DNA from: Lachnospiraceae bacterium
GTDB taxonomy: Bacteria > Bacillota > Clostridia > Lachnospirales > Lachnospiraceae
Length of the DNA: 64,000 bases
Direction of reading: 5' to 3'
NCBI GenBank assembly: GCA_017936885.1
Contig: JAGBEO010000028.1
Span: forward strand, 62,001 to 126,000
This document shows positions 8,652 to 18,657 of this stretch, piece after piece (within the stretch, counting starts at the first letter, position 1; the number at the start of each line of letters is the position of its first letter). Below the pieces are notes generated by a model that ran no database searches, was not told the DNA's origin, and worked only from the letters and a program-made list of their open reading frames with translations. Both the position numbers and the translations under genes were made by a program.

Positions 8652-8723
8652 GCACCCGTAGTCTAATGGATAAAACGTAGGCCTCCGACGCCTTTGATGC
8701 AGGTTCGAGTCCTGTCGGGTGCA
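8652..8723 (+). tRNA. tRNA-Arg (anticodon CCG)
   Basis: A cloverleaf can be drawn: a 7-bp acceptor stem (8652-8658 with 8716-8722), discriminator A at 8723, an anticodon loop CTCCGAC with CCG reading codon CGG, and a T-arm AGGTTCGAGTCCT. The D-arm has one mismatch. The CCA end is not encoded. No integrase is nearby, so there is no sign that this tRNA is an attachment site. Confidence 0.92.
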
Positions 8724-8725
8724 TA

Positions 8726-8781
8726 AGACTTGATTTCCTTCGGGAAATCAAGTCTGCTAAATTTCCTGCTGGAAATTTAGC
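8726..8781 (+). other. Two tandem perfect hairpins directly after tRNA-Arg
   Basis: The first hairpin has a 13-bp perfect stem (8726-8738 with 8743-8755) closed by a very stable C(UUCG)G tetraloop. The second has an 11-bp perfect stem (8756-8766 with 8771-8781) with loop TGCT. They abut each other and start 2 bases after the tRNA. Neither is followed by a T-run, so a simple terminator is unlikely. They may guide tRNA 3' processing or form a stable RNA. Confidence 0.75.
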
Positions 8782-8782
8782 C

Positions 8783-8862
8783 GGCGGAGCGGAATTTCTG
8801 TTCCAATTTGCCGGAAATTCAGGCGGAGAGTTGGATATGCTGTTCCGGTCTGCCGCATTTAT
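8783..8862 (+). repeat. Imperfect ~40-bp direct repeat in structured intergenic region
   Basis: Two units both begin GGCGGAG (about 8784 and 8823) and contain CTGTTCC followed by TTGCCG or TCTGCCG at matching positions. With the two hairpins upstream, the whole 8726-8862 stretch is repetitive and foldable, yet contains no reading frame. Confidence 0.5.
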
Positions 8863-8891
8863 AAGGTTATAAAAGAGAAAGGTTGTTGTAA

Positions 8892-10208
8892 ATGAATACG
8901 TCAAATAACACAATACAGGGTTTCATTAAAGCGAAGCTGGAAATCCTTAAAAACTGGTTGATACGATATTCCAAAATCGTAATGCCTGTTGTATTGGTGA
9001 TCTGTGTATTGATTACAGTTGTGATAGCAGTAAATGCCAATAAAAAGAAGGCAGAACAGGAAGAAACCGTAGTAGCCAGCGAAGAAGTAGATATGTCAAG
9101 TAATCTGATTGCTGTGCCGGAAGTACCGTTAGAGCAGGATGCCGTACCGGAGATTAATGAATTATTTAATACGTATTACACAGCGATGGTGGAAGGCGAT
9201 ACCGATACAATGGTTAAGCTGGTTGACCATCTGGATGAGACAGAGATTCTGAAAGCACAGGAGACAAGTAAGTATATTGAGGCTTATCCGACTTTGGAAA
9301 TCTATACAAAGGTTGGACCAAAAGAAGGAAGCTATATCGTATATGTGTATGCTGAGTGGAAATTCTATGATTATGATGAGACGATTCCGGGCATGAAAGT
9401 TTATTATGTATGTCAGGATGAGGATGGTAACTATTACATCAACGAGGATGGAGAAGAGAGTGAAAACGAATTAAATTATATCCGTCAGGTTAATCTGCAG
9501 GATGATGTAGTAGATTTGCAAAACAGAGCAGCAGTAGGTTATAATGATATGCTTGCCGAAGATGAGGATCTGGTTAATTTTATTCTGGATCTGAATACGG
9601 AGATTGATAAGAATGTAGGGGAAGCTTTAGCCCGTGCCGAAGGAAGCGAACAGTCCGGGGAAGACGGAGAAGAGCAGGATGGCGAAGAAACTGCGGAAGG
9701 TTCAGAAGAAACTGAGGAAACAGAGGAACCGGCTGTGGTTGTGACCAAGGTTAAGGCTATCGATGTGGTTAATATCCGAACCTCTGACAGTGAAACGGCG
9801 GATAAGCTTGGCAAGGCAGCAATCGGCGATGAATTTACCTTGTTGGAAGAAAAGGGTAACGGATGGAGCAAGATTGAATATGAGGGCGGAGACGCTTATA
9901 TTAAGAGCGAATTCTTAGAGCCGTCAGAGACGGCCGAGGCATCAGCCGGTGATGATTCTGATGATGGCGAGGACTCTGATGACACACAGACTGCGCAGAC
10001 CAATAGCAACAGCTCTACAGAGACAACAGGAACCGTTACCGTGAAAGAGAATGTTCGTATCCGTGCATCAGCCAGTGAAAACGGTGAAAAGCTGGGAACC
10101 GCTTATGTAGGTGAAAAGTTAGACGTGATCATGAAACAGGCTGACGGCTGGACGAAGATTAAGTACAACGGTAAGACAGCCTATGTTAAATCCGAATTTG
10201 TAGAGTAA
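8892..10208 (+). CDS. Membrane-anchored protein with two C-terminal SH3 domains
   Basis: This 438-residue protein has an N-terminal cytoplasmic stretch, one membrane helix (about residues 28-48), an alpha/beta extracellular domain (about 80-230), a Glu/Gly-rich linker, and two bacterial SH3 domains. The first is at about 287-345 (VVNIRTSDSETADKLGKAA) and the second at about 378-438 (VRIRASASENGEKLGTA), separated by an Asp/Ser/Thr-rich linker. Such domains often bind peptidoglycan or metals. It shares the single-helix plus SH3 design with the protein at 1993-2922 but lacks zinc ribbons. GAGAAAGG precedes the ATG by 11 bases. Exact function is unknown. Confidence 0.8.
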   Translation: MNTSNNTIQGFIKAKLEILKNWLIRYSKIVMPVVLVICVLITVVIAVNANKKKAEQEETVVASEEVDMSSNLIAVPEVPLEQDAVPEINELFNTYYTAMVEGDTDTMVKLVDHLDETEILKAQETSKYIEAYPTLEIYTKVGPKEGSYIVYVYAEWKFYDYDETIPGMKVYYVCQDEDGNYYINEDGEESENELNYIRQVNLQDDVVDLQNRAAVGYNDMLAEDEDLVNFILDLNTEIDKNVGEALARAEGSEQSGEDGEEQDGEETAEGSEETEETEEPAVVVTKVKAIDVVNIRTSDSETADKLGKAAIGDEFTLLEEKGNGWSKIEYEGGDAYIKSEFLEPSETAEASAGDDSDDGEDSDDTQTAQTNSNSSTETTGTVTVKENVRIRASASENGEKLGTAYVGEKLDVIMKQADGWTKIKYNGKTAYVKSEFVE

Positions 10209-10259
10209 TTGTAATTAGCCGGCAGGCGTGATTAAACAGTTCAATAATGGTAAAGATAG

Positions 10260-10289
10260 AGAGTATGGGAGTTTCCCATACTCTTTTTT
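10260..10289 (+). terminator. Intrinsic terminator after the SH3 protein
   Basis: A perfect 10-bp stem (10261-10270 with 10274-10283), a 3-base loop and a run of T define a strong rho-independent terminator. Confidence 0.92.
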
Positions 10290-10468
10290 GCGGACTCAGA
10301 AGAGGAAGAAAACTTGTGAAACAGGCATTATACTTGCATGTAAGCATGTTTCGGAAAGCTTATGAAAAGCAAAGTGGGTGAGGAGCACGAAGTATTCAAA
10401 ATCTGTTTAGAATAGTACAGAAGGTAATGTAGGGTAAAAGAGATGTTAATGGAAAGGAGATAAGAGAC

Positions 10469-10900
10469 ATGAAGCATGATGATGCCGTTATATTAAAGGA
10501 AATACAGAAAAATACCCAGATGGGAATGACAGCCATTGATACGATTCTAGATAAGATCGGAGATGATGACTTTTCTTTGCAATTGTCCAAACAGTCTTTA
10601 CGGTATTCGGAGATTCATAATATGGCATTAGATAAAATATTGGAGAATCAGGGAGAAGTGTACCGTGGCAATCAGATCAGTGACATGGTTTTGAAAGGCA
10701 ATATCCATATGAATACGGCACTGAATATCAGCAAAGAGCATTTGGCAGAACTGATGATTCGCGGCAGCAACAGGGGGATCACCAGTATGTGGAAGGTTAT
10801 GAAGCACAATCAACTGGCAACGGGTGAAGCAATGGAACTGGCACAGGAACTGGTAGATTTTGAAGAGGAAAATATAGAGAGATTAAAAGAGTATTTGTAG
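10469..10900 (+). CDS. Helical protein of unknown function
   Basis: A 143-residue, almost entirely helical protein with no signal or membrane segment. Histidines, glutamates and methionines are spread along the predicted helices (HNMALDKIL, MNTALNISKEHLAEL, MWKVMKHNQLATGEAM), giving it the look of a ferritin-like bundle. No canonical ExxH iron motif pair is obvious, so a metal site is not claimed. An AAAGGAG site lies upstream. I do not recognise the family. It appears to be a single-gene transcript between a terminator and the gdhA promoter region. Confidence 0.7.
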   Translation: MKHDDAVILKEIQKNTQMGMTAIDTILDKIGDDDFSLQLSKQSLRYSEIHNMALDKILENQGEVYRGNQISDMVLKGNIHMNTALNISKEHLAELMIRGSNRGITSMWKVMKHNQLATGEAMELAQELVDFEEENIERLKEYL

Positions 10901-12615
<1,715 letters not shown>

Positions 12616-12649
12616 TAGTCATTTATTAAAATTTTATATTATAAGATGT

Positions 12650-12732
12650 GTGTTGCGAGGGAACTGAAAAGTTGAAAAAGGTAAGACCTGACCTCTTGAC
12701 CTGTCGGCTAACACCGGCGTAGGGAAGCAATT
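12650..12732 (+). ncRNA. TPP riboswitch aptamer
   Basis: The conserved 3' half of the thiamin pyrophosphate aptamer is clear: TTGACCTG, a short CGG...CCG stem, and GCGTAGGGAAG. P1 can form from TTGC (12653-12656) with GCAA (12727-12730), and P2 from GAGG (12657-12660) with CCTC (12692-12695). The usual CTGAGA reads CTGAAA, a small departure. It lies directly before thiD-thiE, which fits thiamin feedback control. Confidence 0.92.
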
Positions 12733-12753
12733 TCTTACGCCGGTTTGCGTTTG

Positions 12754-12825
12754 AAAGAGCTTCTGCATTCAGCTAAGCCATGATTTGATCATGCGATTGG
12801 CTGTATGCCGGAGCTCTTTTTATTT
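12754..12825 (+). terminator. Riboswitch expression-platform terminator
   Basis: A long interrupted hairpin (AAAGAGCT at 12754-12761 pairing with AGCTCTTT at 12812-12819, with further inner helices) ends in a T-run. It stands between the TPP aptamer and thiD, so control by premature termination is likely. A 9-base segment of the aptamer (12713-12721) is perfectly complementary to 12736-12744 and could form an alternative fold. Confidence 0.85.
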
Positions 12826-12879
12826 GTGTAATTAGTGGTTGTATCTAAATTTACAGGCTGAGCGAGAAAGGAGATTTTT

Positions 12880-13704
12880 ATGAGAATGAAGAAAGTGTTA
12901 AGTATTGCAGGATCAGATTGCAGCGGGGGTGCCGGAGTACAAGCAGACCTTAAAACATTTTCCGCACATGGAGTTTTTGGAATGAGTGTGATCGTTTCTG
13001 TAGTAGCGGAGAATACGAGCAGAGTATTAGCGATAGAGGACATATCGCCTGAAATAGTCAGGAAACAAATAGATGCTGTCTTTGAGGACATAGCTGTAGA
13101 TGCCGTTAAAATAGGTATGTTGTCTACACCCGAATGCATGTATGCAGTTACAGATAAATTAAGACAATATAAGGCGCATCATATTGTAATGGACCCCGTG
13201 ATGTATGCGAAAAACGGGTCTCCGCTTATGCAGCCGGCGTCTGTTGATGCCTTGATAAAGACCGTGATCCTGCTGGCAGATGTATTAACGCCGAATATTC
13301 CGGAAGCAGAGAAAATAACCGGGATGCAGATTTCGTCCATTTCAGATATGGAGCTGGCAGCCAGTGAAATACATGAGATGGGATGTAAGGCTGTAGTAAT
13401 TAAAGGAGGACACGCTACCGGAAATGCAGTAGATATTCTTTATGATGGAAGGCATTTTTATCATTTTGACGCACCGAGGATCATAACAAAAAACACACAT
13501 GGAACAGGATGTACTTTTTCATCGGCGATTGCGGCAGAGCTTGCCAATGGGAAAGATTTAGTAAGTGCCGTAAAGACTGCAAAAAGATATGTTACGACTG
13601 CAATTAAACACTCACTTGACATTGGAAAAGGATATGGACCTACCAACCATTTTTATGAGTTGTATCAACATGGATTACAGGAGGCAGAATGTGATGAAAA
13701 TTGA
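12880..13704 (+). CDS. thiD: Hydroxymethylpyrimidine (phosphate) kinase
   Basis: ThiD phosphorylates hydroxymethylpyrimidine and its monophosphate for thiamin synthesis. The 274-residue ribokinase-fold protein shows SIAGSDCSGGAGVQADLKTF at the N-terminus, KIGMLS, MDPVM, TPNIPEAE, VVIKGGH, and the anion-hole motif HGTGCTFSSAIAA with the catalytic cysteine region. AAAGGAG precedes the ATG. It overlaps thiE by 11 bases and is under the TPP riboswitch. No thiM or thiC lies in the window, so thiazole supply is encoded elsewhere or salvaged. Confidence 0.96.
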   Translation: MRMKKVLSIAGSDCSGGAGVQADLKTFSAHGVFGMSVIVSVVAENTSRVLAIEDISPEIVRKQIDAVFEDIAVDAVKIGMLSTPECMYAVTDKLRQYKAHHIVMDPVMYAKNGSPLMQPASVDALIKTVILLADVLTPNIPEAEKITGMQISSISDMELAASEIHEMGCKAVVIKGGHATGNAVDILYDGRHFYHFDAPRIITKNTHGTGCTFSSAIAAELANGKDLVSAVKTAKRYVTTAIKHSLDIGKGYGPTNHFYELYQHGLQEAECDEN

Positions 13705-14350
13705 TTATAGACTTTATTTGGTGACGGATAGAAGAGCTATCAAAGGAAAATCACTTGCAGAAGCAGTGGAGGAGGCAATTTTAGGGGGATGTACCATGGT
13801 GCAGTTACGTGAGAAAAATATTACCATCCGGGAGTTTTATCAGCTGGCAAAAGAAATTAAACAGATTACCGATTATTACCAAATTCCATTTATGATCAAT
13901 GACTGTCTGGATGTGGCGTTAGCCGTAAAAGCTGATGGGATACATATAGGGCAGAAGGATATGCCTGTGAAGGTTGTAAAGGAAATGATCCCGCAGGATA
14001 TGCTATTGGGCGTATCTGTTACAAATGAGGAAGAGGCTTTGATGGCAGAAAAGTATGGTGTGGATTATTTGGGGATCGGAGCAGTATTTCCTACGAAAAC
14101 TAAAATGGATGCAGATTTTGTCCCAATAAGTAAATTGTGTGATATTCGTAAGAGTGTGAAGATTCCGATTGTTGCGATTGGGGGGATTACTGCGGAAAAT
14201 GTCAGTCTGCTTTCCAAAACACAGATAGATGGAATTGCGGTAAGTTCGGCAATACTCGCGAAAAATGATATTAAGTCAGCAGCAGATGAATTAAAAAACA
14301 ATTATTACTATATAGGGGGATTGTGTTGTCTGACAAAATATGAATACTGA
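13694..14350 (+). CDS. thiE: Thiamine-phosphate synthase
   Basis: ThiE joins HMP-diphosphate and thiazole phosphate to give thiamin phosphate. The 218-residue TIM-barrel protein shows YLVTDRRAIKGKS, QLREKNI, MINDCLDVALAVKADGIHIGQ with the metal and diphosphate residues, LGVSVTNEEEA, GIGAVFPTKTK, and VAIGGIT. The start could be GTG 13691 or ATG 13694; AGGAGG at 13679-13684 serves either, inside the end of thiD. The last ~15 residues (IGGLCCLTKYEY end) look like an unconserved tail. Confidence 0.94.
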   Translation: MKIDYRLYLVTDRRAIKGKSLAEAVEEAILGGCTMVQLREKNITIREFYQLAKEIKQITDYYQIPFMINDCLDVALAVKADGIHIGQKDMPVKVVKEMIPQDMLLGVSVTNEEEALMAEKYGVDYLGIGAVFPTKTKMDADFVPISKLCDIRKSVKIPIVAIGGITAENVSLLSKTQIDGIAVSSAILAKNDIKSAADELKNNYYYIGGLCCLTKYEY

Positions 14351-14428
14351 TTCAGGGTTTACTATGCTTATTCTAAATGATATAAAGAAATATAAAGAAG
14401 TAAAAAGTAAAGTTGAGGAGAAATATAA

Positions 14429-15697
14429 ATGAAAGCAGGAAGGGGAACAGAGAAGAAAATTTTTAATAATATGGTCTTTATGTATATGATTTTGCTTTTG
14501 CTGTTTTTGGCAATCGCAGGCTGCAGCAGTGTGTCAGATTCGAGTTCTATGTCGGCAGAAGGAACCGTTGAGGAAGAATCAGAGAGAGAAGATTCTGCCG
14601 GAGAGACGGAAAACCGAATCACTGCGGATTCTGTAACGATTGCAGAGCTTTACCGTGATCTCTATGAACAGGCATTACAGCAGCACACCTTGGGGAGTCT
14701 TGAAATGTTTCAGGCAGTTGTATCGCGGTTGGGAGAGCATGGCTATGCTGCTGTGGACGCAGAGAATGAGAATCAGGTTAATATGACCCACCCGGAGCTG
14801 CTGGAACAGTTTTGTGGTCTGGTGGAGGAGAAAAAGGAGGGGTGTGTAACTTTTCTCTGTATCATGCAAAACGGCGGTTTTGTACGATTTGATCTGGAGA
14901 CTTCACAAGGGCAGGTAATGGTTACAAGAAGTGTGCTGACATGGGTCGGAGGAGAGCCGGAAGTAAGCTATGTGCATCAATATCCGGCAGAGGGATGGCG
15001 GTACAGTGAAAACGGGTATCTGTTTTTCGAGGAAGCATTGCCCGAAGGATATGATGGGGCGCCCGGTTATACGGCGGTGAGAGTACAGCCTTTGGAAGAA
15101 ACATGCCGGGAGTTCAACCGGAAGTATATTCTGCCTGTAAATTATGGTTCTAACAATATGTTCTTAACAGATTGGTCGGAACCGGATTTTCGGGGAATAG
15201 AGTTTGATGATCTGTTTGCTTTGCTATATCCCTATGCTATGGGAACGCCCATGCCTTATGAGAAATCGGTGGAGGGAGGGCGGTACATGGTGCCGGAAGA
15301 GGAGTATGAGAAGGTAATCTGTTCCTATTTTTCCATAGACAAGGACACCCTGCGGGCACAGGCGGCATATTCACAGCAGGAGAAAGGATATGATTATAGA
15401 ACTCGCGGTTTTTATGATAACGCTGCATCTCCGAATCTTCCTTACCCCGAAGTGGTGTCTTATGAGGAAAAGGAGGACGGGACTGTGACGTTGACAGTAA
15501 ACGCGGTATGGCCGCAAAAGCTCATGGAAAGAGCTTTCAGTCATGAGGTTACGGTACGTCCTGATGAAAAGGGCGGTTTTCGGTATATATCTAATTATGT
15601 AACCTTTTTCGCGGAAAATGTTGAGCCGGAGTGGTATACGGAGAAATTCACTGATGAGGAATGGAATGCCATTTATGGAGGTGAAGATGAATCGTAA
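14429..15697 (+). CDS. Lipoprotein of unknown function
   Basis: The 422-residue product begins with a basic stretch and a hydrophobic segment ending in the lipobox AIAGC (C32), so it should be anchored to the outer face of the membrane. A Ser/Glu-rich linker follows, then a roughly 340-residue domain I cannot assign with confidence; it may belong to a Lachnospiraceae-specific DUF. GAGGAG precedes the ATG. The gene overlaps the downstream membrane-protein gene by 11 bases, so the two probably work together. Confidence 0.75.
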   Translation: MKAGRGTEKKIFNNMVFMYMILLLLFLAIAGCSSVSDSSSMSAEGTVEEESEREDSAGETENRITADSVTIAELYRDLYEQALQQHTLGSLEMFQAVVSRLGEHGYAAVDAENENQVNMTHPELLEQFCGLVEEKKEGCVTFLCIMQNGGFVRFDLETSQGQVMVTRSVLTWVGGEPEVSYVHQYPAEGWRYSENGYLFFEEALPEGYDGAPGYTAVRVQPLEETCREFNRKYILPVNYGSNNMFLTDWSEPDFRGIEFDDLFALLYPYAMGTPMPYEKSVEGGRYMVPEEEYEKVICSYFSIDKDTLRAQAAYSQQEKGYDYRTRGFYDNAASPNLPYPEVVSYEEKEDGTVTLTVNAVWPQKLMERAFSHEVTVRPDEKGGFRYISNYVTFFAENVEPEWYTEKFTDEEWNAIYGGEDES

Positions 15698-16070
15698 AAT
15701 AATTGTTATTTTACTGCTCAATACGATACCGTTTTTGGCCTGTTGTACATTGTACATGACAGGCGCCTTGCTGAACTGGCTTTTCTATATGGTGTTTCAA
15801 TTGAGGTTGACGGTATATAATTACCGTGCCATGAAACGGTTTGTCTCATTTCTGATGATACAGGGTGTTATGTCAGCAGCATCAGTAATCGGGCTGAAAG
15901 TATCCAATCTGTTGTATTACTATCATATCAGCCCGGATGCGGAGACCTTACTTGTAGGGAACGCAGGGATTTGGTTGGGAATTATTTATATTGGGACGCT
16001 GACAATCATTGCATTAGTTATTAGAATTTTGAATATCTGTTATATTAGGGCGAGGGCTTCAGACGAATAA
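15687..16070 (+). CDS. Small polytopic membrane protein
   Basis: A 127-residue protein with about three membrane segments and a short cytoplasmic basic tail (CYIRARASDE). It starts at ATG 15687, inside the end of the preceding lipoprotein gene, behind GGAGGTGAAG. Coupled translation suggests a lipoprotein-membrane protein pair. No family is recognised. Confidence 0.7.
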   Translation: MNRKIIVILLLNTIPFLACCTLYMTGALLNWLFYMVFQLRLTVYNYRAMKRFVSFLMIQGVMSAASVIGLKVSNLLYYYHISPDAETLLVGNAGIWLGIIYIGTLTIIALVIRILNICYIRARASDE

Positions 16071-16098
16071 TTTTTGGGGTCACGCAATATTTCTTTAC

Positions 16099-16132
16099 AG
16101 AGCTTTTTCAGTTGAATGGAAAAGCTCTTTTA
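16099..16132 (+). terminator. Intrinsic terminator
   Basis: A perfect 9-bp stem (16099-16107 with 16120-16128) with a 12-base loop, followed by TTTA, 30 bases after the membrane-protein stop. Confidence 0.75.
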
Positions 16133-16199
16133 TGTTATTTGGAAAGTTTTTTGGAAAGTCTTTAAAAATTTCTGTCTTTGATAATTTCTTTACTTCTTG

Positions 16200-16256
16200 T
16201 TGACAATTTATTTATCATAAAGTATACTGAATACATATTCAATGAATGTTGATTCA
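16200..16256 (+). promoter_or_regulatory. Promoter and candidate operator of the TetR gene
   Basis: TTGACA (16200-16205) and TATACT (16223-16228) are 17 bases apart. Immediately downstream, TGAATA-CA-TATTCA (16228-16241) is a perfect palindrome, and further ATTCA/TGAAT half sites follow to 16256. The overlap with the start of transcription suits a repressor site, most simply autoregulation by the TetR protein at 16384. Confidence 0.65.
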
Positions 16257-16383
16257 ATAAAAACAAAATAAAAATGCAATAGATCAAGATTTCCTAAAAA
16301 AACAGGAATGCTATCAGTTACATAAACCTTTTCAATAACGGCAGTCAGTAACTTTTTCAAGCATCAGAAACAGGAGGATAGCC

Positions 16384-16962
16384 ATGGGAAAAAGAGAAGA
16401 GCAAAAGGAACAAAGATATCAGTTGATTATTACAAAGGCACTGGAACTATTTGTGACAAAGGGATATCGGGAAACGAAGATCAGTGATATAGCACAGGCG
16501 GCTCATATGAGTACAGGGCTATTATTTCATTACTTTGAATCTAAGGAAAAGCTGTATGAAGCGTTGGTGCGGATGGGTCTAGAAGGAACGAAGACGCCTG
16601 CCAGGATAGAAGCCCACACGCCGCCGGAATATTTCTCGAACTTTTTGGACACCCTGTTTGCTTATGTGAAAGAGCAGCCGTGGGTGGGCTGGATGTTTGT
16701 CTTGATGGCACAGGCTTGGCGGGGCTACGGTACACCGGAACACATCAGGGAGCTTGCCAGGCAGGTAGATCAGGTGGAGCAGTCTGCCCGCATCATTGCC
16801 AAAGGACAGGAGGAAGGCTATTTCAGGGAGGGAGATCCTTACGCGCTGTCTAACACCTTTTGGTGCAGTGTACAGGGAATTATGGAACGGTTAGCAGCCA
16901 TACCGGATATGCCCCTTCCCAAGACGGAGTGGCTGCTCAGTATACTTACAGGGAAAACATGA
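16384..16962 (+). CDS. TetR/AcrR family transcriptional regulator
   Basis: A 192-residue one-domain regulator. The N-terminal helix-turn-helix reads ALELFVTKGYRETKISDIAQAAHMSTGLLFHYFESKEKLY, split here only by family convention; the rest is a helical ligand-binding domain rich in aromatic residues. It sits 145 bases upstream of an FAD oxidoreductase on the same strand, its likely target together with itself. AGGAGG lies 7 bases before the ATG. Confidence 0.92.
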   Translation: MGKREEQKEQRYQLIITKALELFVTKGYRETKISDIAQAAHMSTGLLFHYFESKEKLYEALVRMGLEGTKTPARIEAHTPPEYFSNFLDTLFAYVKEQPWVGWMFVLMAQAWRGYGTPEHIRELARQVDQVEQSARIIAKGQEEGYFREGDPYALSNTFWCSVQGIMERLAAIPDMPLPKTEWLLSILTGKT

Positions 16963-17107
16963 TAGTGACAGTAGCATTTCGGTGAGATAAGTGTAATGCC
17001 TTCGGATGGGCAAAGAAATTGTAAGGTAACCCAAATAAGATACGTACATAGGAATTTGTTCGTATGACAAGCGTGGAAAAGAATGTGAGGGAGCGGGAAA
17101 GCGTAAT

Positions 17108-18622
17108 ATGAAAGATGAGAAGAAGAAAATAGTTATCATAGGTGCCGGAATCGCAGGATTATCCGCGGGAATATACGGATTGCTTGCAGGATATGAAGTA
17201 AGCATATATGAGAAGAATCAAGTGGCAGGCGGAGAATGTATGGGATGGAACCGCAGAGGTTATCATATTGATAATTGCATACACTGGCTTACCGGAACGA
17301 AGAAAGGCACAGAATTAAGAAAGGTATGGGAAACGGTTGGTGCATTATCGCCCGATCAGGAATTTGCCGGAACGGAAGTTTTTTATACCAGTTGTGTTGG
17401 GAACCAAAGGGCAACTTTGTGGAACGATTTAGAGAGAACAGAGAAAGAACTTTTGGAATTGTCACCTGAGGATGAAGCGGAGATTCGGAAGTTTATCACG
17501 CATGTAAGATATGCACAGTCCTGCGAAGTACCGTCTTCAAAGCCTATGGACATGATGGGGATACGAGATTATATAGAAATGGGCAGGAGTATGGCAGATA
17601 TGCCCAAAGTAATGAAAGAATACGGCAAAATTGATTTAGAAGATTTAGCCGAAAAATTCAAGCATCCTGTGTTAAAGAAATTAGTTAGTGGGTATATGCC
17701 CAAAGAATATACAGCCTATTCGTTTATTGTGTCCTATGCGACTATGGCTTCCGGAAATGGAGAGATACCGGCGGGAGGTTCCTTGGCTATGGTGAACCGT
17801 ATGGTAAAGCGGTTTCGGGAGCTTGGCGGAACGTTGTTTTGCGGTACATCCGTAAACAGAATCCTTATACAGGGAAAGAAGACTTATGGCATTGCGCTGG
17901 AAAACGGCGAACAGATCACGGCAGATTATGTGATCTGCGCTGCGGATGCACGTGTATTATTTACACAGCTGATCGGTGAAAAGTACATGAATAAGCGGTG
18001 GCGTGAAGTGTACAGCGATACCAGGCGCTATCCTTTGTTCAGCGGATTCCAGATAGCGTATTCCATTTCTAAAGAGCGGTATCATGAAAATGGCAATGTG
18101 CTTTTTGATTGTGAGCCGTTTATGATAGGCGGTCGCAGCGTTGAGAATGTATGTGTCAAAAGCTTTGCGTATGAGAAAGCATTTGCACCGGAGAGCAAAA
18201 CGGTCTTGCAGACAAATGTGCTGCAATACGATGAGGATTATTTCTTCTGGGAGAGTTTGGACAAGGAAGAATATCGCAGGAAGAAAGAGGAACTGATCGG
18301 CATCATAACAGATCGGATTCTTACCAGATTCCCGGAGTTGGAGGGAGACATAGAGTTTTTGGATTGCTGGACGCCGCTTACTTATCATCGTTACTGCAAC
18401 GCATATCACGGAGCCTACATGAGTTTTGTGACGAAGAAGGATGAAAAGCCTTTCCGTGTGAAAGGAACTGTAAAGGGCATCAGCAATCTCTATCTTGCAA
18501 GTCAATGGATCATGGCACCGGGAGGACTGCCGGTAGCTGTTGTGGCAGGAAAATTCGCCGTGCAGAGGATTTTAAAGAAAGAAGGCAGGTTCCAAAACGG
18601 AAATTCCCTGCCTCTTTCATGA
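17108..18622 (+). CDS. FAD-dependent oxidoreductase, phytoene desaturase-like
   Basis: The 504-residue protein opens with the dinucleotide-binding motif VIIGAGIAGLSAGIYGLLAG and EKNQVAGGECMGW, typical of the CrtI/phytoene desaturase and retinol saturase-like group. A C-terminal segment (LYLASQWIMAPGGLPVAV) matches the second FAD contact of that group. No carotenoid genes are nearby, so its substrate is unknown; a hydrophobic or lipid substrate is a guess. The TetR gene upstream suggests induction by a small molecule. GAGGGAGCGG lies upstream of the ATG. Confidence 0.85.
   Translation: MKDEKKKIVIIGAGIAGLSAGIYGLLAGYEVSIYEKNQVAGGECMGWNRRGYHIDNCIHWLTGTKKGTELRKVWETVGALSPDQEFAGTEVFYTSCVGNQRATLWNDLERTEKELLELSPEDEAEIRKFITHVRYAQSCEVPSSKPMDMMGIRDYIEMGRSMADMPKVMKEYGKIDLEDLAEKFKHPVLKKLVSGYMPKEYTAYSFIVSYATMASGNGEIPAGGSLAMVNRMVKRFRELGGTLFCGTSVNRILIQGKKTYGIALENGEQITADYVICAADARVLFTQLIGEKYMNKRWREVYSDTRRYPLFSGFQIAYSISKERYHENGNVLFDCEPFMIGGRSVENVCVKSFAYEKAFAPESKTVLQTNVLQYDEDYFFWESLDKEEYRRKKEELIGIITDRILTRFPELEGDIEFLDCWTPLTYHRYCNAYHGAYMSFVTKKDEKPFRVKGTVKGISNLYLASQWIMAPGGLPVAVVAGKFAVQRILKKEGRFQNGNSLPLS
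18584..18617 (+). terminator. Terminator overlapping the 3' end of the oxidoreductase gene
   Basis: GGCAGG (18584-18589) pairs with CCTGCC (18607-18612), flanked by AAAGA and TCTTT that extend the stem. It lies over the last codons and before the convergent GH53 gene. Confidence 0.5.
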
Positions 18623-18657
18623 AGTTGTTATGTTTTGTTCGGTTATTACACGAATCT

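Noticed and set aside
8652-8723. tRNA-Arg as an integration site for a mobile element
   Set aside because: No integrase, no duplicated tRNA 3' end and no phage or ICE genes are seen in the window.
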